Positions 23,964-35,620 of a stretch of 64,000 nucleotides of DNA are shown here, piece by piece. Location of the stretch: positions 372,001 to 436,000 of the forward strand of contig CADCSX010000011.1 in NCBI GenBank assembly GCA_902805475.1. The letters run 5' to 3'. Within the stretch, counting starts at the first letter, position 1, and each line of letters begins with the position of its first letter. The notes under the pieces are model-generated. The model saw nothing but the letters and a program-made list of their open reading frames with translations, had not been told where the DNA came from and made no database searches. The translations under genes and the position numbers were made by a program. The stretch is from Entonaema liquescens (taxonomy: Eukaryota; Ascomycota; Sordariomycetes; Xylariales; Xylariaceae).

Positions 23964-25175
23964 CTATTTTCTTGTTGCTGAAAGTACAGCTCCTTCTTGC
24001 GCTGGCTCGCTGCGATACTTCATGTAGTATTCTGTCATTAGTGTTAGCACTGTCGTTCCACTCACTAATAGGCCGCCCCAAGAGAACCACCAAGCGCAGA
24101 TGTCTGGTCTCGATCTCTTGACCGTCTTAGCCATGATCAATAACCATAAGGCGTTACCCCCAACAGCGCCCGCAAAGTACACAGAGGAAAAATCAGCCAG
24201 AATGCCAGTAGCGGCCAGACAGCCAACCTGAGCCGTTCCAAGGATCAGAATAAAGGTAGAAGTATCTTGGTAGCGGACAGCCATACTGTGCACTCCTGCC
24301 TTGATATCGTCGACTGTGTCCTGGCAGGCGTTCACGTAGTCGAATATGACCGTCCAAATATAGTGCGATAGCGCTAAAGAGGCAGTTGCTGTTGTGAGGG
24401 CGACTGTCGGCATGTTCCAAGGGTCTAGACCAATAACCGCGGCTGACATGAGAACGCCACTAGCTATCGGCACACTTAAGACAAGCTGGGGGAAGTCTGT
24501 ATAACGCTTGCTGAGCGGATAGAGGCTGACGATAGCTTGAATCGGAATTGCATAGCTTAATGCTAGTGCCGGATTCGGCAAGCAAGTAAGCGCCCCTCCA
24601 GCTCCCACCGTCTGCATGACATACCAGACATATGCCTGATGCGGTGTAATAGCGCGACGCGCTACGGGCCTGCTCTTACACCGTGCCACTTTTCTGTCAT
24701 ATTCACGGTCCAGTATATCATTTATGGTACAAGCTGCCCCTCTCAGGAAGATGTTGTAGATAAGCAAAATTCCAGCAGTTCCCGCAAGGGTGCTTGGCGA
24801 CACCAAGGGTACCGTCACGCAGGCTCCGTAGCCAATACCAATAAGGTAGGCCATGTAGAACCCGTACAGCCCTCCTGGCTTTTCGATGCGTGAGAGCTCC
24901 GCATAAGGCACCCATCTAGGAGGAAGTATACTTAAAATTCCCTTGGTAGGTAAAGACCACGGTGGATATCGAGGATCTAATTCCCTCGTGTTTGCGGGCG
25001 GAAGCCCCCTTTCGTGTTCTTGGTTGTGAATCCTCGAGCTCTGTCTCCGTAATGGATTATTCACGATGGATTGGCTTTTCCGTTTTGTAGTACATAACCA
25101 GCGACCGGATCTAGAGAAGCCGTGGCTAGTTGGTCCATAAAAGCTAGAGAGATGGGATAGTCTAGCTAGGTTCAT
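23964..25175 (-). CDS. UbiA-type aromatic prenyltransferase (COQ2-like), probable cluster core enzyme
   Basis: Single exon of about 400 residues; I take the ATG at 25175 (MNLARLSHL), as the frame upstream has only a TTG. Integral membrane protein with 8-9 hydrophobic helices. The first Asp-rich motif is NDILDREYDRKVARCKSRP, the classical NDxxDxxxD that binds Mg-diphosphate. The second is NACQDTVDDIKAGVHSMAVR, a DxxDD-like site. The family transfers a prenyl chain to aromatic acids such as 4-hydroxybenzoate. A true mitochondrial Coq2 is possible (the N-terminus is basic and Ser/Arg-rich), but a housekeeping copy would not normally sit among a monooxygenase, two BBE oxidases and an SDR, so I read it as a pathway paralogue. 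Confidence 0.9.
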   Translation of the reverse strand: MNLARLSHLSSFYGPTSHGFSRSGRWLCTTKRKSQSIVNNPLRRQSSRIHNQEHERGLPPANTRELDPRYPPWSLPTKGILSILPPRWVPYAELSRIEKPGGLYGFYMAYLIGIGYGACVTVPLVSPSTLAGTAGILLIYNIFLRGAACTINDILDREYDRKVARCKSRPVARRAITPHQAYVWYVMQTVGAGGALTCLPNPALALSYAIPIQAIVSLYPLSKRYTDFPQLVLSVPIASGVLMSAAVIGLDPWNMPTVALTTATASLALSHYIWTVIFDYVNACQDTVDDIKAGVHSMAVRYQDTSTFILILGTAQVGCLAATGILADFSSVYFAGAVGGNALWLLIMAKTVKRSRPDICAWWFSWGGLLVSGTTVLTLMTEYYMKYRSEPAQEGAVLSATRK

Positions 25176-26012
25176 ATTATATGCAGTCAAGTTGTTTTTT
25201 GCTGGCTGGGAATTGAGACAAAACGGTGGAGTTGGCAGAAGAGAGGTAAGACTGGCAGATAAAGGGACTTACTTATCTATAGGTATTAAGTAGATTTTCA
25301 AGGGTTTGTATAGCAGTCTCTACAGTGTCTGCTCTCTACTGCCGACCTACGTGGGTGGTTGATAGTAGGTAATCTATATATTGGCGTTAAGCCCCAGCAA
25401 GGATCAGTGAGAGCTGCTCCTAACTTTGTGCTAAAATGCAAAGTTATATCAACACATCTGGTAACTCCGGGCTTTTCCCATTTTATTACTTTAATCCTAG
25501 GTATATCCTATTATATCCGAAGGTACATCTTGTGTAACCAACAAATTCAGTATGTGCATCTTCATAAGTATTAAGTATTACCTATATTCCAGTAGAAGTA
25601 GCTTACGGCGCGTGAGACATTTCATTCGAGACATACATCACTCCTCCGCCTCCGTTGCATCTTTATTGGTGACCGCGATTTGCTAGGGTTATTAGAGAGG
25701 CGCCACCAAGCCGTCAGCTCCCTGTATTCCTCCACTCACACTTACAGTACCCGAAGAAATGCTAAGAAAATTTTCGATATCATGCATAACCAAGAGTCGA
25801 CGGCCAACAAGTCTAATATAGGTAGGTGCCTACCCAGGTATCTAAATATGCATCTTTTAGACTTGGCACTCCCATTTGTGTATTCTACCTTATATATGTA
25901 TAATCATACCATGAGGTCAGTATCCGGAATCCCAGCTGGACGAGACGTTTTTTCAACCTTGGCCTAGTACTTGAGCGATGGTATTACATCTAATTATCAG
26001 AAGTTATTCCAA
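25176..26012. other. Divergent promoter between the prenyltransferase and the Pth11-like gene
   Basis: No gene supported. The shared spacer would allow joint control of both genes. Confidence 0.5.
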
Positions 26013-27280
26013 ATGTCTAACCCTTACTTCGACCCGAACTATAATCCGTACTCTCGGCCCGTGTTAATCGGCACTGCCGTTGTTTTCATAATTGTACCTA
26101 TTCTTTCGGTCGGATTCAGGTTCTACGCACGATCGATTAGCTTGGCAAAGCTGGGTGTTGATGATTGGATCACGATCCCGTCAATGATCATTTGTATTGC
26201 TCTATCAATAACTCAAATCATCGGCACGTCGTCCGTAAGAGAAGTTCAATTATAAGTACTCAAGACTAACTGTCATTTCACAGCAACTACAGTTGGTGGC
26301 CTCGGAACCCATCAAGTCCTTGTGAATGGTCAGATCGCACATACTGAACAGCTTTATGTATATGAGAAGACGAAGTATACCTACCAACTCCTTGGGACAA
26401 TTGGTCTCTGGGTTATCAAACTCTCAGTACTTCTCTTTTACCGGAGAATATTCTCGATCCGAGCCTATCGCATAGTGAATAATATTTTCATCGGCCTGAC
26501 AGTTGCCTGGGGCTTTGCTTTCACCTTTTCGGTTGCTTTCCAGTGCACGCCGGTGTCGACTCTCTGGAATCAGTTCGAGATAGAATATGGCGCAGCTTGC
26601 ATTAAGGTTCAGCCGTTCTACCTTTCTCTGGCTATCTCAGATCTGATATTGGACGTATTAATTTGCGTCATACCTATGCCACATGTTCACCGACTCAAGA
26701 TGCCCTGGAAACAAAAGATTGCTGTCGCCGGGATATTTTTGCTTGGATCAGTGTTAGTTCAATCATACCCTGTGTTGCTATGAGAGGCCGTGGTTATCCG
26801 CGGCGAATCCCTCTCCTTCGAAGAGTGTATATCAGAGCTAACAGTAGCAGGGTTGTCGCCATTGGAATTACGCGCGCCGTTATTTTTGGATGGGTTATAT
26901 CCTTTACAACAGCCCAGCCTTTTGTTTACTTCTCAGATATAACTTGGTACACGGCTGGCACATTATTCTGGCATCTGGTAGAGAATGTTGTGGGCCTACT
27001 CGGTTGTTGTCTACCCACGTATGCGCCGGTATTCAGAGGACTGCTGCAGAAAAAAGCAAAGACATTGGACGCGTCCGGAGACTCGTCAGGTACGAATTCA
27101 AACAAACGAGTTCCCGACCAACGACATTATCAAAACCTCGGGGACGAGTCTCCTTTAATTCATGAGACTCACCCCGATCAGGGGTCTAGCCACGCCCTCG
27201 ACAATTACCCTCTTGAGGCCATACCGAAAAATAGAATTGTTGTGGATAAGTCGTTTGGTGTAGAGGCTTCGGCAGTTTGA
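26013..27280 (+). CDS. Pth11-like rhodopsin-domain membrane protein
   Basis: A 369-residue seven-helix protein. Exons 26013-26223, 26284-26752 and 26851-27280 close in phase, but the first intron must begin with GC (ATCG, then GCACGT) and end in CACAG; no GT site nearby keeps the frame. Seen: GVDDWITIPSMI, then TVGGLGTHQVLV, KLSVLLFYRRIFSIRAYRI, FQCTPVSTLWNQFE, LILDVLICVIPMPHVHRL, and a polar cytoplasmic tail rich in Ser/Asp/His. This matches the fungal rhodopsin domain first seen in PTH11 of Magnaporthe, some members of which act as surface receptors; many are orphans in metabolite clusters. Function here unknown. Confidence 0.85.
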
Positions 27281-27647
27281 TATATTGATAGCTTATAATA
27301 AGGGCCAAAACGGCGGAATACGTAAAATAGAGAATTCGTATTATGTTAGAAAATACCTCATGTCTTTCATGTTTATTTTTCTTGATATCATGTACAAGTA
27401 CTTTGCCCCTTACTCCAACGAGAGACCGGGGCTTGGCATCCTGGTCACATAGGTATGCATTTATAAATGTTTGTACCAACACTTGATAATTGCATACCTG
27501 ATCTTTGTGACCTACTTCACGGGCCTGTCATCCCACGCATTCTCAATTCCCTTATTTCCAGTCCATACCTAGCATATAGTTTTGTCATTAATTCCCCCTA
27601 AACTTTTCTTTGCTGCCTCTATTCTCAGGTTCGATATCTACCTAAAT
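27281..27647. other. Promoter spacer of the second BBE-like oxidase
   Basis: No gene. CT-rich leader just before the ATG at 27648. Confidence 0.5.
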
Positions 27648-29158
27648 ATGGCTTCTGCCACCTTCATCTCGTCCTTGCTACCTAAGCTATCACCTGAGTC
27701 AAAGATCTTAAGGGATGCGGAGTCTTCCGAGTTTCAATCGTCTATGAGGCGTTGGTCAAACTACAAGGTAAAGGTACCGTTTGCCATCGTTCAGCCCGCG
27801 AACGAAAACGACATAGTGCATACTGTCCGGGAGGCTATATCAGCTTCTGTCCCTTTCGTTCCAGCCTCAGGCGGGCATAGTCCATATTCGTCTATTGGTC
27901 AGGACGGAATCATCATCGATTTAAGCCAATACACGGGTGTTTCTGTTGATGCAGCCAATAATCTCGCCACGGTTAGAGGCGGTACTCAGATGAAGGAATT
28001 CCAGACTGCGTTGCACTCGCATAAACAGTTCGCAGGTATGGATTAGAGAAGCAAAAGTCCCACTTTCCCTCGCTCAACGTATGCTTACGGTCATATTAGC
28101 TGTTGGTAATGGCAACACTGTCGGCGTGATTCCCTACTACCTCGGCGGGGGTATTAGCACTTACACCCCGTTGATCGGTTACGGTACTGAAAATATTGTT
28201 GCTGCTAAACTTATAAACTCCAACGGCGAGCTAGTCCAAGTCTCAGAAGAACAAGATCCAGAACTCCTTTGGGGAATTCGCGGTGCTGGCCAATTCTTCG
28301 GCCTAGTCACGGAGCTCACTGTCAAGACAAAGCCGTACTCGTTACTTGGCAATGAAGAGGGGCAGCGCATGTGTGGGACGTATATATTCCCTATCCAGAG
28401 CTTCGATTCTGTATGCGCCGCTTTAGAAACTATTATGAAGAGCACGGAGTATATATCAGCGGGCCATGCTATGATCGTCCAGGCGCCTCCAGACTTCACG
28501 CAGCAAGTGCTATTAGTTGCACCTCAAGCCTTCTGCTCGGAAACTGAAGCTAGTAAACTCTTCCAACCGCTCGTCGACGCCGGTCCGATCCAGCAAATGT
28601 TATTTCCCTCCACGTTCGATAAGCACAGTGATCATTTGGATTGGGTCTGCGTCGAAGGAGACTTCAAAAGATTTAACCAGGCAGGTCTGGCGGGCTGGAG
28701 TACTGAGAATTTCAAACGCCTTGCAGAGCTTCATTCCCAGCTGGTTGAAAATTGCCCCGACGCAGCACACTCAGGGTACACAGTTGAATGGCATACCCCA
28801 TGCCGGGCCAACAGAGAGCTGAAGTCTTCATTCGGTAACGAGAACGTAGAATATTGGCTGTAAGCTTACAAGAGATCTCACCCTATAACCCTAAGATTGG
28901 GGTTTTCTGACTTTTGCTAGTAATCTTTTGAGCTGGTATACAGATGCCGCTAACCACGAGTTCGTCGATACGATGGATCGCAAGGCACAAGCTGCTATGC
29001 GTGAGGGTACTAAAGAGGAAACGTTCGTCTCATATACCAATACCACTCGTGAAGATCCTATAGAGTACCGCTACAAAGGCACTGGCACGGTAGATAGACT
29101 CAAATCATTGAAGAAGCGCCTTGACCCTAAAGGAATATTCACAGGGGAACTTTTATAA
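27648..29158 (+). CDS. FAD-linked oxidase (BBE-like), His site kept, Cys site lost
   Basis: A 461-residue protein from exons 27648-28035, 28100-28859 and 28921-29158, phases exact. No signal peptide (MASATFISSLLPKLSPES), unlike the oxidase at 22216. PCMH domain: PFAIVQPANENDIVHTVREA, then PASGGHSPYSSIGQDGIII, where GGHS supplies the His for covalent FAD. The matching Cys loop reads AVGNGNTVGVIPYYLGGGIS, with no Cys, so FAD would be held by one bond. C-terminal motif LKKRLDPKGIFTGELL. It probably acts in the cytosol on a pathway intermediate. The two oxidases are not close copies of each other. Confidence 0.9.
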
Positions 29159-30015
29159 GTACATATGTAACGGAGAAACATGTGTTTTATACTTTCTAAT
29201 CTATTAATACAATATCTCAGGAGGTTAGTCGCCTCAAACAGTAACTGGAGCCTTATGATAATATTGATTAGAATCGTATGTCTCTTGGCAGTTGCCTGGG
29301 TCGCGTATAGAATGAAGTTTATACGTATAAAGCCACTACACTCGACCATACAGGGTTAGTACAGCACGGCATGCCATGATTTCCCTTTTAAGTGACCTTT
29401 CTTGATTTCAGCAAAGTAGTACAGGTAGTGCATCGACTTCAAGAATTACTTGAGCCTAAAGATATGCTTAACTGCATATATCCATATACAATATATGTGG
29501 GTATAAGGATGTCACGGTGAACGTAGAGTAACATACACTGTACCGACACCACTACATAAATAACATAAATAATATCAATGTCCTATCACAGGTGCCTGCT
29601 TATATATAGGTACATCAGGTACTTACCTGCTAAGTACCAATAGGTGTACGGACCCGAAAGGTACCTTATATGCTCCGTATGTGAATGAATACCTACATAG
29701 GTATGTATGTCCTAGGTTCGGGGAACAATAAATACTACCCTTTTACCATCATCCATGAGTGCCTTGTGTCACCACTCAACTAACAGTTAACCGTCTCTAC
29801 CCAGTCACTGACAATAGGCCTGGATTCTTATACCACCATTAATGGATTGGCGTTAATTAAAAGGACAAATCAAAATTACGTACCCAAGTAGGTATCGGGC
29901 TTAAAGCTTTCCTAACTTAACATTCATAACGGAGCAAGAATCTCAACAAGACTACGAGATAGCATCATTTGCTTTTCACTTTCCATTTGACCTAACATCT
30001 AAAGCCGTTTGCAGA
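29159..30015. other. Intergenic, dense in TACCTA/TAGGTA boxes
   Basis: No gene. Between about 29590 and 29720 boxes such as GTACATCAGGTACTTACC, TAGGTGTAC and ACCTACATAGGTATG cluster, with AT-rich flanks. Function unknown. Confidence 0.5.
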
Positions 30016-31242
30016 ATGTCTTCCGCATTTACGTTTCTCTCCATCATATGGTACCAACTGGCATTCAAACCGAAGCCTCCACCCCCAGAAATCAAACTCG
30101 AAGGGCAGACAGCCATCGTGACAGGGTCAAATTCAGGCCTCGGGTTAGAAGCAGCAAAACAACTTGCGAGCCGTGGACTTGCCCGCCTCATCCTCGCTGT
30201 GAGGGATGTATCGAAAGGCGAAGCAGCTAAGACTGCCATTCTACGCGAAAATCCTGAGTGCCAGATCGAAGTGTGGCAGCTGGATCAAAACTCATGGGAC
30301 AGCATGGTCGCGTTTGCGGAAAAGGCGCAGAGCCTCGATCGCCTTGATATTCTTCTCTTGAATGCAGGCATGAAGCGGTTGGAGTATACAAAGTCGCCTT
30401 CCGGTCATGAGACACATATACAGGTAAGATATTTCTCTACGGCATTGCTAAAAGGGGTATAAAGCACGTTGAGCGTCCTTCGTTCTTATTTGTTCATACG
30501 ACATGCCCTCGAATGCCCGTAGTGGCAGTATTTTGGAATGATACATCTACTCAGCTACGTAGGTAGCTGTGAAGATCATACGTTAACACTCACAGGTGAA
30601 CCACCTCGGCACAGCTCTTCTCTCCATACTTCTTCTTTCCCCACTACGCAAGACCGCTGCCCTTACCGGCAAACCGTCGCGCATGACTATCACGGCGTCG
30701 AGCCTCGCTTTCGTAGCACCCGTGGACGGCATCACAAAACCAGAAGGTGAAATTATCACCTCACTCGACGATCCCGCCTCGTTCAAGCCGGGTGTAGACC
30801 GGTACTGTCTCACAAAACTCCTGAACATATTATGGATACGCGAGCTAGTCAAACGCGTAGATGCCAAGGAAGTCGTCGTCAATATGTGCAATCCGGGATG
30901 GTGTATGAGCGAGTTTCACCGCGAGGACCCCAGCGCCGCAGCAGCGGGGAGATACCTGGGATGGACTTCGGAGCAGGGCGGTCATCTACTCGTTGATGCC
31001 GCGTTGCAGCACCCGGAGAGTCACGGGGAGTATCTGAGTGAACAGAGAATCCGATCGTAAGTCTTTACTCCCCACAATTTTATATCTCCGAGAGGTTAAT
31101 AAAAGGTAGGGTCTCGGGATTCGTGCTTTCGGATCAAGGACAAAATATACAGAAGCACATTTGGGATGAGACCTTAGCAATACTTCAAGAGGAAACAGCA
31201 GATGAGCAATCCATCATCCGACCCGATCTACTCCTCTCCTAA
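30016..31242 (+). CDS. Short-chain dehydrogenase/reductase
   Basis: A 333-residue SDR from exons 30016-30423, 30596-31056 and 31110-31242; phases exact. NAD(P)-binding TGSNSGLG follows a short hydrophobic N-terminus (FTFLSIIWYQLAF) that may be a membrane anchor. Other marks: LLLNAGM (structural NAG), active-site YCLTK with a preceding TASSLAF serine, and the loop NPGWCMSEF. This matches the WW-oxidoreductase/retinol-dehydrogenase-like fungal SDRs frequent in quinone and polyketide pathways. As the last gene of the run it may reduce or oxidise a ring carbonyl or benzylic alcohol of the product. Confidence 0.9.
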
Positions 31243-32527
31243 CCACTTTTATTTTACCCTTTCTTTGTAGTAGTTACCTACTTGCTCTTCCGGCTGGACT
31301 TTTTAACCCAACAGCCATCTACACTCTAAAGAATGGTAGGGAATATTATCCCGCTTGCTGCGACGAAGTTGATAAAATGGAAAGAGTTCGGAGTTACCAA
31401 ATGTTTTGCGAACTTGGTAGGTATTTCAGCAGAAGTTACAAGGAGGCATGGATGGTTATTTAGAATATCCTGCTAGGAATAGGAATAGAAGATTGCTGTA
31501 CTCCCCTGTCCTACTGTGACCTTATGGTATCGTTCATCATACCGCGTTGCGTTCTTACACCCCCCACTTTACACCAAAACTCAGCCTTGTCACTCTGCGA
31601 TATCTGTATCAATATAGATGGTAAAGGCAAAGCCTTGGCTCTCTTCTATGGGCAATTGATTAATTTTTTTTTTGTTCAAGTAAATATTAAGTAATTAGCA
31701 TCGTGAAAGTTGCCGCGATTAAACGCTGACTTCAGTGGATCTTTAAGGGGCTCACCATACAGACCGAGATTTTTTATACTTACTTAACTTTGATTCATTT
31801 TCTACCCCAACAGTGTTCATGGCTGAAAGTTGACTGATGAACGCAGTCGGTCTGGAAAAGTGATAGTAAAAAGTAATTGAAGATATTAGGGATTGCCTTG
31901 CATTGCAAGGGGCAGCGGCGGGCAAGGCCAATAGGGGTAGTATGTGGTACCACTATAATATAGCCTACTAACACGGTGGGTTATTCTGATGCGATTGATT
32001 CTAGTAATTCACAAATGACGGCTGAGGGTATAACCGCAGAGGGCCCATGCATGGACAAATAAAGGGGAGGGCCATTCCCATTAGCGTAAAGATTCATAGA
32101 GTAGGAATGGTTGGAGTTGCCAGAATTTTGATAACTTTGTATCTCAGCAGATAATTCTCATAGGTTTTACTCATCTAGCCATAAAAACAAAAAAGAACCT
32201 CTTCCTCGAGTGCTGCTCATCCCTAGCAGTATGCCATCCCTCGACGATTACAAAACAGATAATAAGTCCAAGTCCCATGTATGTGCGCAGAAGGTGACCA
32301 AATAAGTATATGTACAGGGGAAAGGAAGTGTCAGATAGTACAAAGTGAGCTGCGCCAAGGATAAGGATAAGTGAGTAGTAGTGTGCCCAGGCACAGAGTT
32401 GATGAGTGTGTTTACACTCCAAAAAATAGAAAATAGGGATATTCTCCTAATCCCAAACTCCTGCGCTTGCCCAGGGCCTGTAGAAGGAAATTCGTATCGA
32501 GTCGGGTGGCACGGGATTGATGGATTT
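31243..32527. other. Spacer between SDR and rho3
   Basis: No gene supported on either strand; probable right border of the cluster. Confidence 0.5.
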
Positions 32528-33366
32528 TTACATAACGGCGCACTTTGAGTCGCCCTCGCCGCTCGGTTTGACGCTCAAGGCTACTCGAGCAGCCTCGGTA
32601 AAGGCCTCGTTGACACCTCGATTTCTCATAGCCGAGCACTCGAGGTAGCGCATAGCCTTAATACGTCGCGCAACGTCTAAGCCTTGGTTGTAGTCGATCA
32701 TGGGCTTCTTTTCCCTTTGTGGACCGTCGGTTCCGCTCGCAGCCGCATCTTCTTCTTCCTCGGTGTTCTCTCGGAGATCGCACTTCAGAGCCACCAATAC
32801 CAACTTGACACCAGGGCAATTCTCCTGAATTTCGCCAACCCACTTGCTCTCCACATTTTCTAGTGAATCTTTGCTATCGACACTGAAACAGAGTACGACT
32901 ACGTCGGTGTTGTCGTAGGAGAGACTTCGTAAACGATCGAATTCTTCTTGGCCGGCGGTATCCCATAATGATAATTCGATGTGAACACTATCCACAAAAA
33001 TATCTAACATTCGGTTAGCCAAGGAAAAGTTTACACGAAAATTATTAGGCCTTCTTTGGTTTCATGGGACCCTTTCACTATTGTGTATTCGTGTTGGGGG
33101 TTCTGGACATACCGTGAACGTAGTTTTCGAAGACCGTAGGCTCATAAACCGTCGGGAAATATCCTCGCGTGAAGACGTTCAATAAAGATGTCTTTCCGCA
33201 AGCACCGTCTCCCCTGATGAGAAATATTAGTGTTTATAAACTCACAATAGAGTTTCGGCGCATAGTATAAATACGCGACTGAGACAACTAACAAAGGATA
33301 TACTTACAATAGTACCAGCTTACGCTGGACTGTCTTTGATCCTCCCAACCCGCAGAGCGACGGCAT
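32528..33366 (-). CDS. rho3: Rho3-type small GTPase
   Basis: A 211-residue Rho GTPase from exons 33366-33308, 33213-33113 and 33003-32528; phases exact. G1 loop GDGACGKTS, switch I with [17 protein letters not shown]3 [19 protein letters not shown]4 region [11 protein letters not shown]5 ECSAM, and a C-terminal CAAX box CAVM for prenylation. The sequence [19 protein letters not shown] and an insert of acidic residues after KCDLR mark it as Rho3, which controls exocytosis and polarised hyphal growth at the tip membrane. A housekeeping gene, it separates the candidate cluster from the region to its right. Confidence 0.93.
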
Positions 33367-34636
33367 TTTGTTTTATTCGTAGGAGTATAAACGCGGTATA
33401 GGTAAAAGAGAAGCGTGTTGCGCTCGGAGTAAATAGGAAAGGGGCAACTCGAGTTGGTGATGTGATGCGCCTAGAAACGTTGCAGCGTAGACGGGGGTGT
33501 GTGCTTCGTCGGGTGATTGGAAGGTCGGCGCAATCGGGGTTGAATATGTTAAACCGAGGAAAAAAAGAGACGCGATTTAGGAAGAATTGAAGGTCGAAAG
33601 TCGAAAAAGGACGTCGCGAAATGGAAGAATATCTTATTAGGTGCACAGTCTTGTCGGGGATGGAATGCGGAAGTGGTAAGGTGAGGAGGTAATTGTAGTT
33701 AATTGTAGCTAATCTTGAAGGACTAGGCTAACCTAACCGTACCCAAGTCGCCTTTAATCCTTGGCAGAAATGAAGTCAGAAAAAAAGAGGCAGAGAGGTA
33801 ATCACAAGCCTCAATTTTCTTGTGAAAGGGGGCTTAGTGGAAAGTCAGTGGGTCGGTTATCTGTTGTGGCGTTAGTGGGACAAGCGGGATCACGAACCAC
33901 TTAGAGATCTCTTAACGCCCCATCGACGCTATATATAGGCAAGTATTACATCGTACCAATTTCTGGATAGTACATACAACCCGTACTCAATTTCGTTGTC
34001 AATTTCGCATCTGGCCCAGGTACGACGTTACCTTTCATTGTGGTAATACATACTTCATTCTTAATGATCATTAGGTTGGTATTTCACATATTGATTATGT
34101 CTCATAATTGGGAATGATTTGTAAAGAAATAGTATTTACATGCCTGCTCACATGCTTTAGTACCTATAATTCTATGTACAATACTGAGACGCATAGTAGT
34201 AATACGGTCAGCTGAAACGCCACGCTCATACTTGATGCATGTATCGCAAATGCGTACCAATAAAACTTCTTTCCCAATACAACTCCACATTCGGTACTTA
34301 AAAGGTGAACGAGGAATCCAATTTTTCGAATTCGCTTCTAGACGACAATATCGCTATATAATTCCCGGATAGCCAATACCGTGCTATGGATTTCTTCTGC
34401 TCCTTAACACTGCAGCCCCAATGCCGCGGGTCGAGAAGTGTTGTCATGAGGATCTTCACCAGTCACCTAGCCTGTCGACTCATTGGCCACATTCTGCCCT
34501 GTAATGCAACCGAAACTCGAGGCTTACTGGGTCTACGGTTGCATTTTCTAAGGGTTGATAAATTATCAGTTCGCCTTACTCCTTTACCACATTTGGCCAT
34601 TAAATAAGAAGTGTGGCTTAACTGTCCCTGATCATT
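33367..34636. other. Upstream region of rho3
   Basis: 5' leader and promoter of rho3, then sequence without a supported gene. Confidence 0.5.
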
Positions 34637-34880
34637 TTATTTTACAAAGTGCATTGGGCGATCTCGTCCCCGGAACCATTTCCTTTTAACAGCAATTGAA
34701 AGTTGCAATTCCATGAACTCGGAAAACTCGCGGAACCATCGATTATCGAATATATGCAAGTAGCCGCTAGGATTCCTGCAAAGTAGATCCCTTTACTTGG
34801 CGATATAATCCGTATGACGGTCTCGAACTATGAACACCGCTAAATCCTCTTGTACCATACGCTGCTCCCACATATAGTCA
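34637..34880 (-). pseudogene. Short coding-like relic, unknown family
   Basis: One minus-strand frame reads MVQEDLAVFIVRDRHTDYIA, K, stop, then RDLLCRNPSGYLHIFDNRWF and about 30 more residues to TAA at 34639-34637. The composition is protein-like and only one stop interrupts it. I do not recognise the family, and it may be chance. Confidence 0.25.
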
Positions 34881-35620
34881 GCAAAAGGTTGAGTGCTCTA
34901 CCAGAAGACATCGCTGGAAACACGTATGACAACCTATGTCAGCAATTAGGTCGCTCAAAAGGCGCAGCGAGGACCTCGTGAACCAAGGTTATCATGGTTG
35001 TCATTCTCAATGCGGCGCGTCGCAAACGTCGTGGAATGCAATAAAGAATAAAGTAAGCCACACTTACACCCAATTTAGTTTACACGTAGGTACAACCTAA
35101 TATTCTCCGTGGCTCAAATTTCGGACATATGATATGTCCATGGCTGCATGAACAGGTCAAGTAATCGGATCGGATACTCCCCACCCTGTAATGCATATTC
35201 CTCAGATAGATACATATAGTTATAGGTATCATACCGTTATGTAATTGCGCGATAAGATCCCCCCAAAGGTAAACCGCATCTCGTCGGCCGACGGACCTTT
35301 GTCTATTCGAGAAGAATTCTTTTTCCGATGTAAAGATACAAGTATCTTGGCATACGTGGTTAAGCTTCGAAGACCAAAGTTAAATAATTATTTTAAGTTC
35401 AACTATTTACTTTAAGCACCTCTCTAGGTAAACACGGGGCGAGTTCCGAGCAACCTACGGGGCATTTCGGGGAAACCGGAGATCTGACTCGCGTTATCTA
35501 TCGGGTGTCTTTCAACCCGGATCAAGACCATCTGATCGCGTACGCGACATTGGATCAAAGTCAACCTTAATCCATCCAGATAACCTCCAAGTTTTCATAT
35601 TAAGGTCCAAACTATTTAAG
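34881..35620. other. Intergenic upstream of the F-box-like gene
   Basis: No gene supported. Confidence 0.5.
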
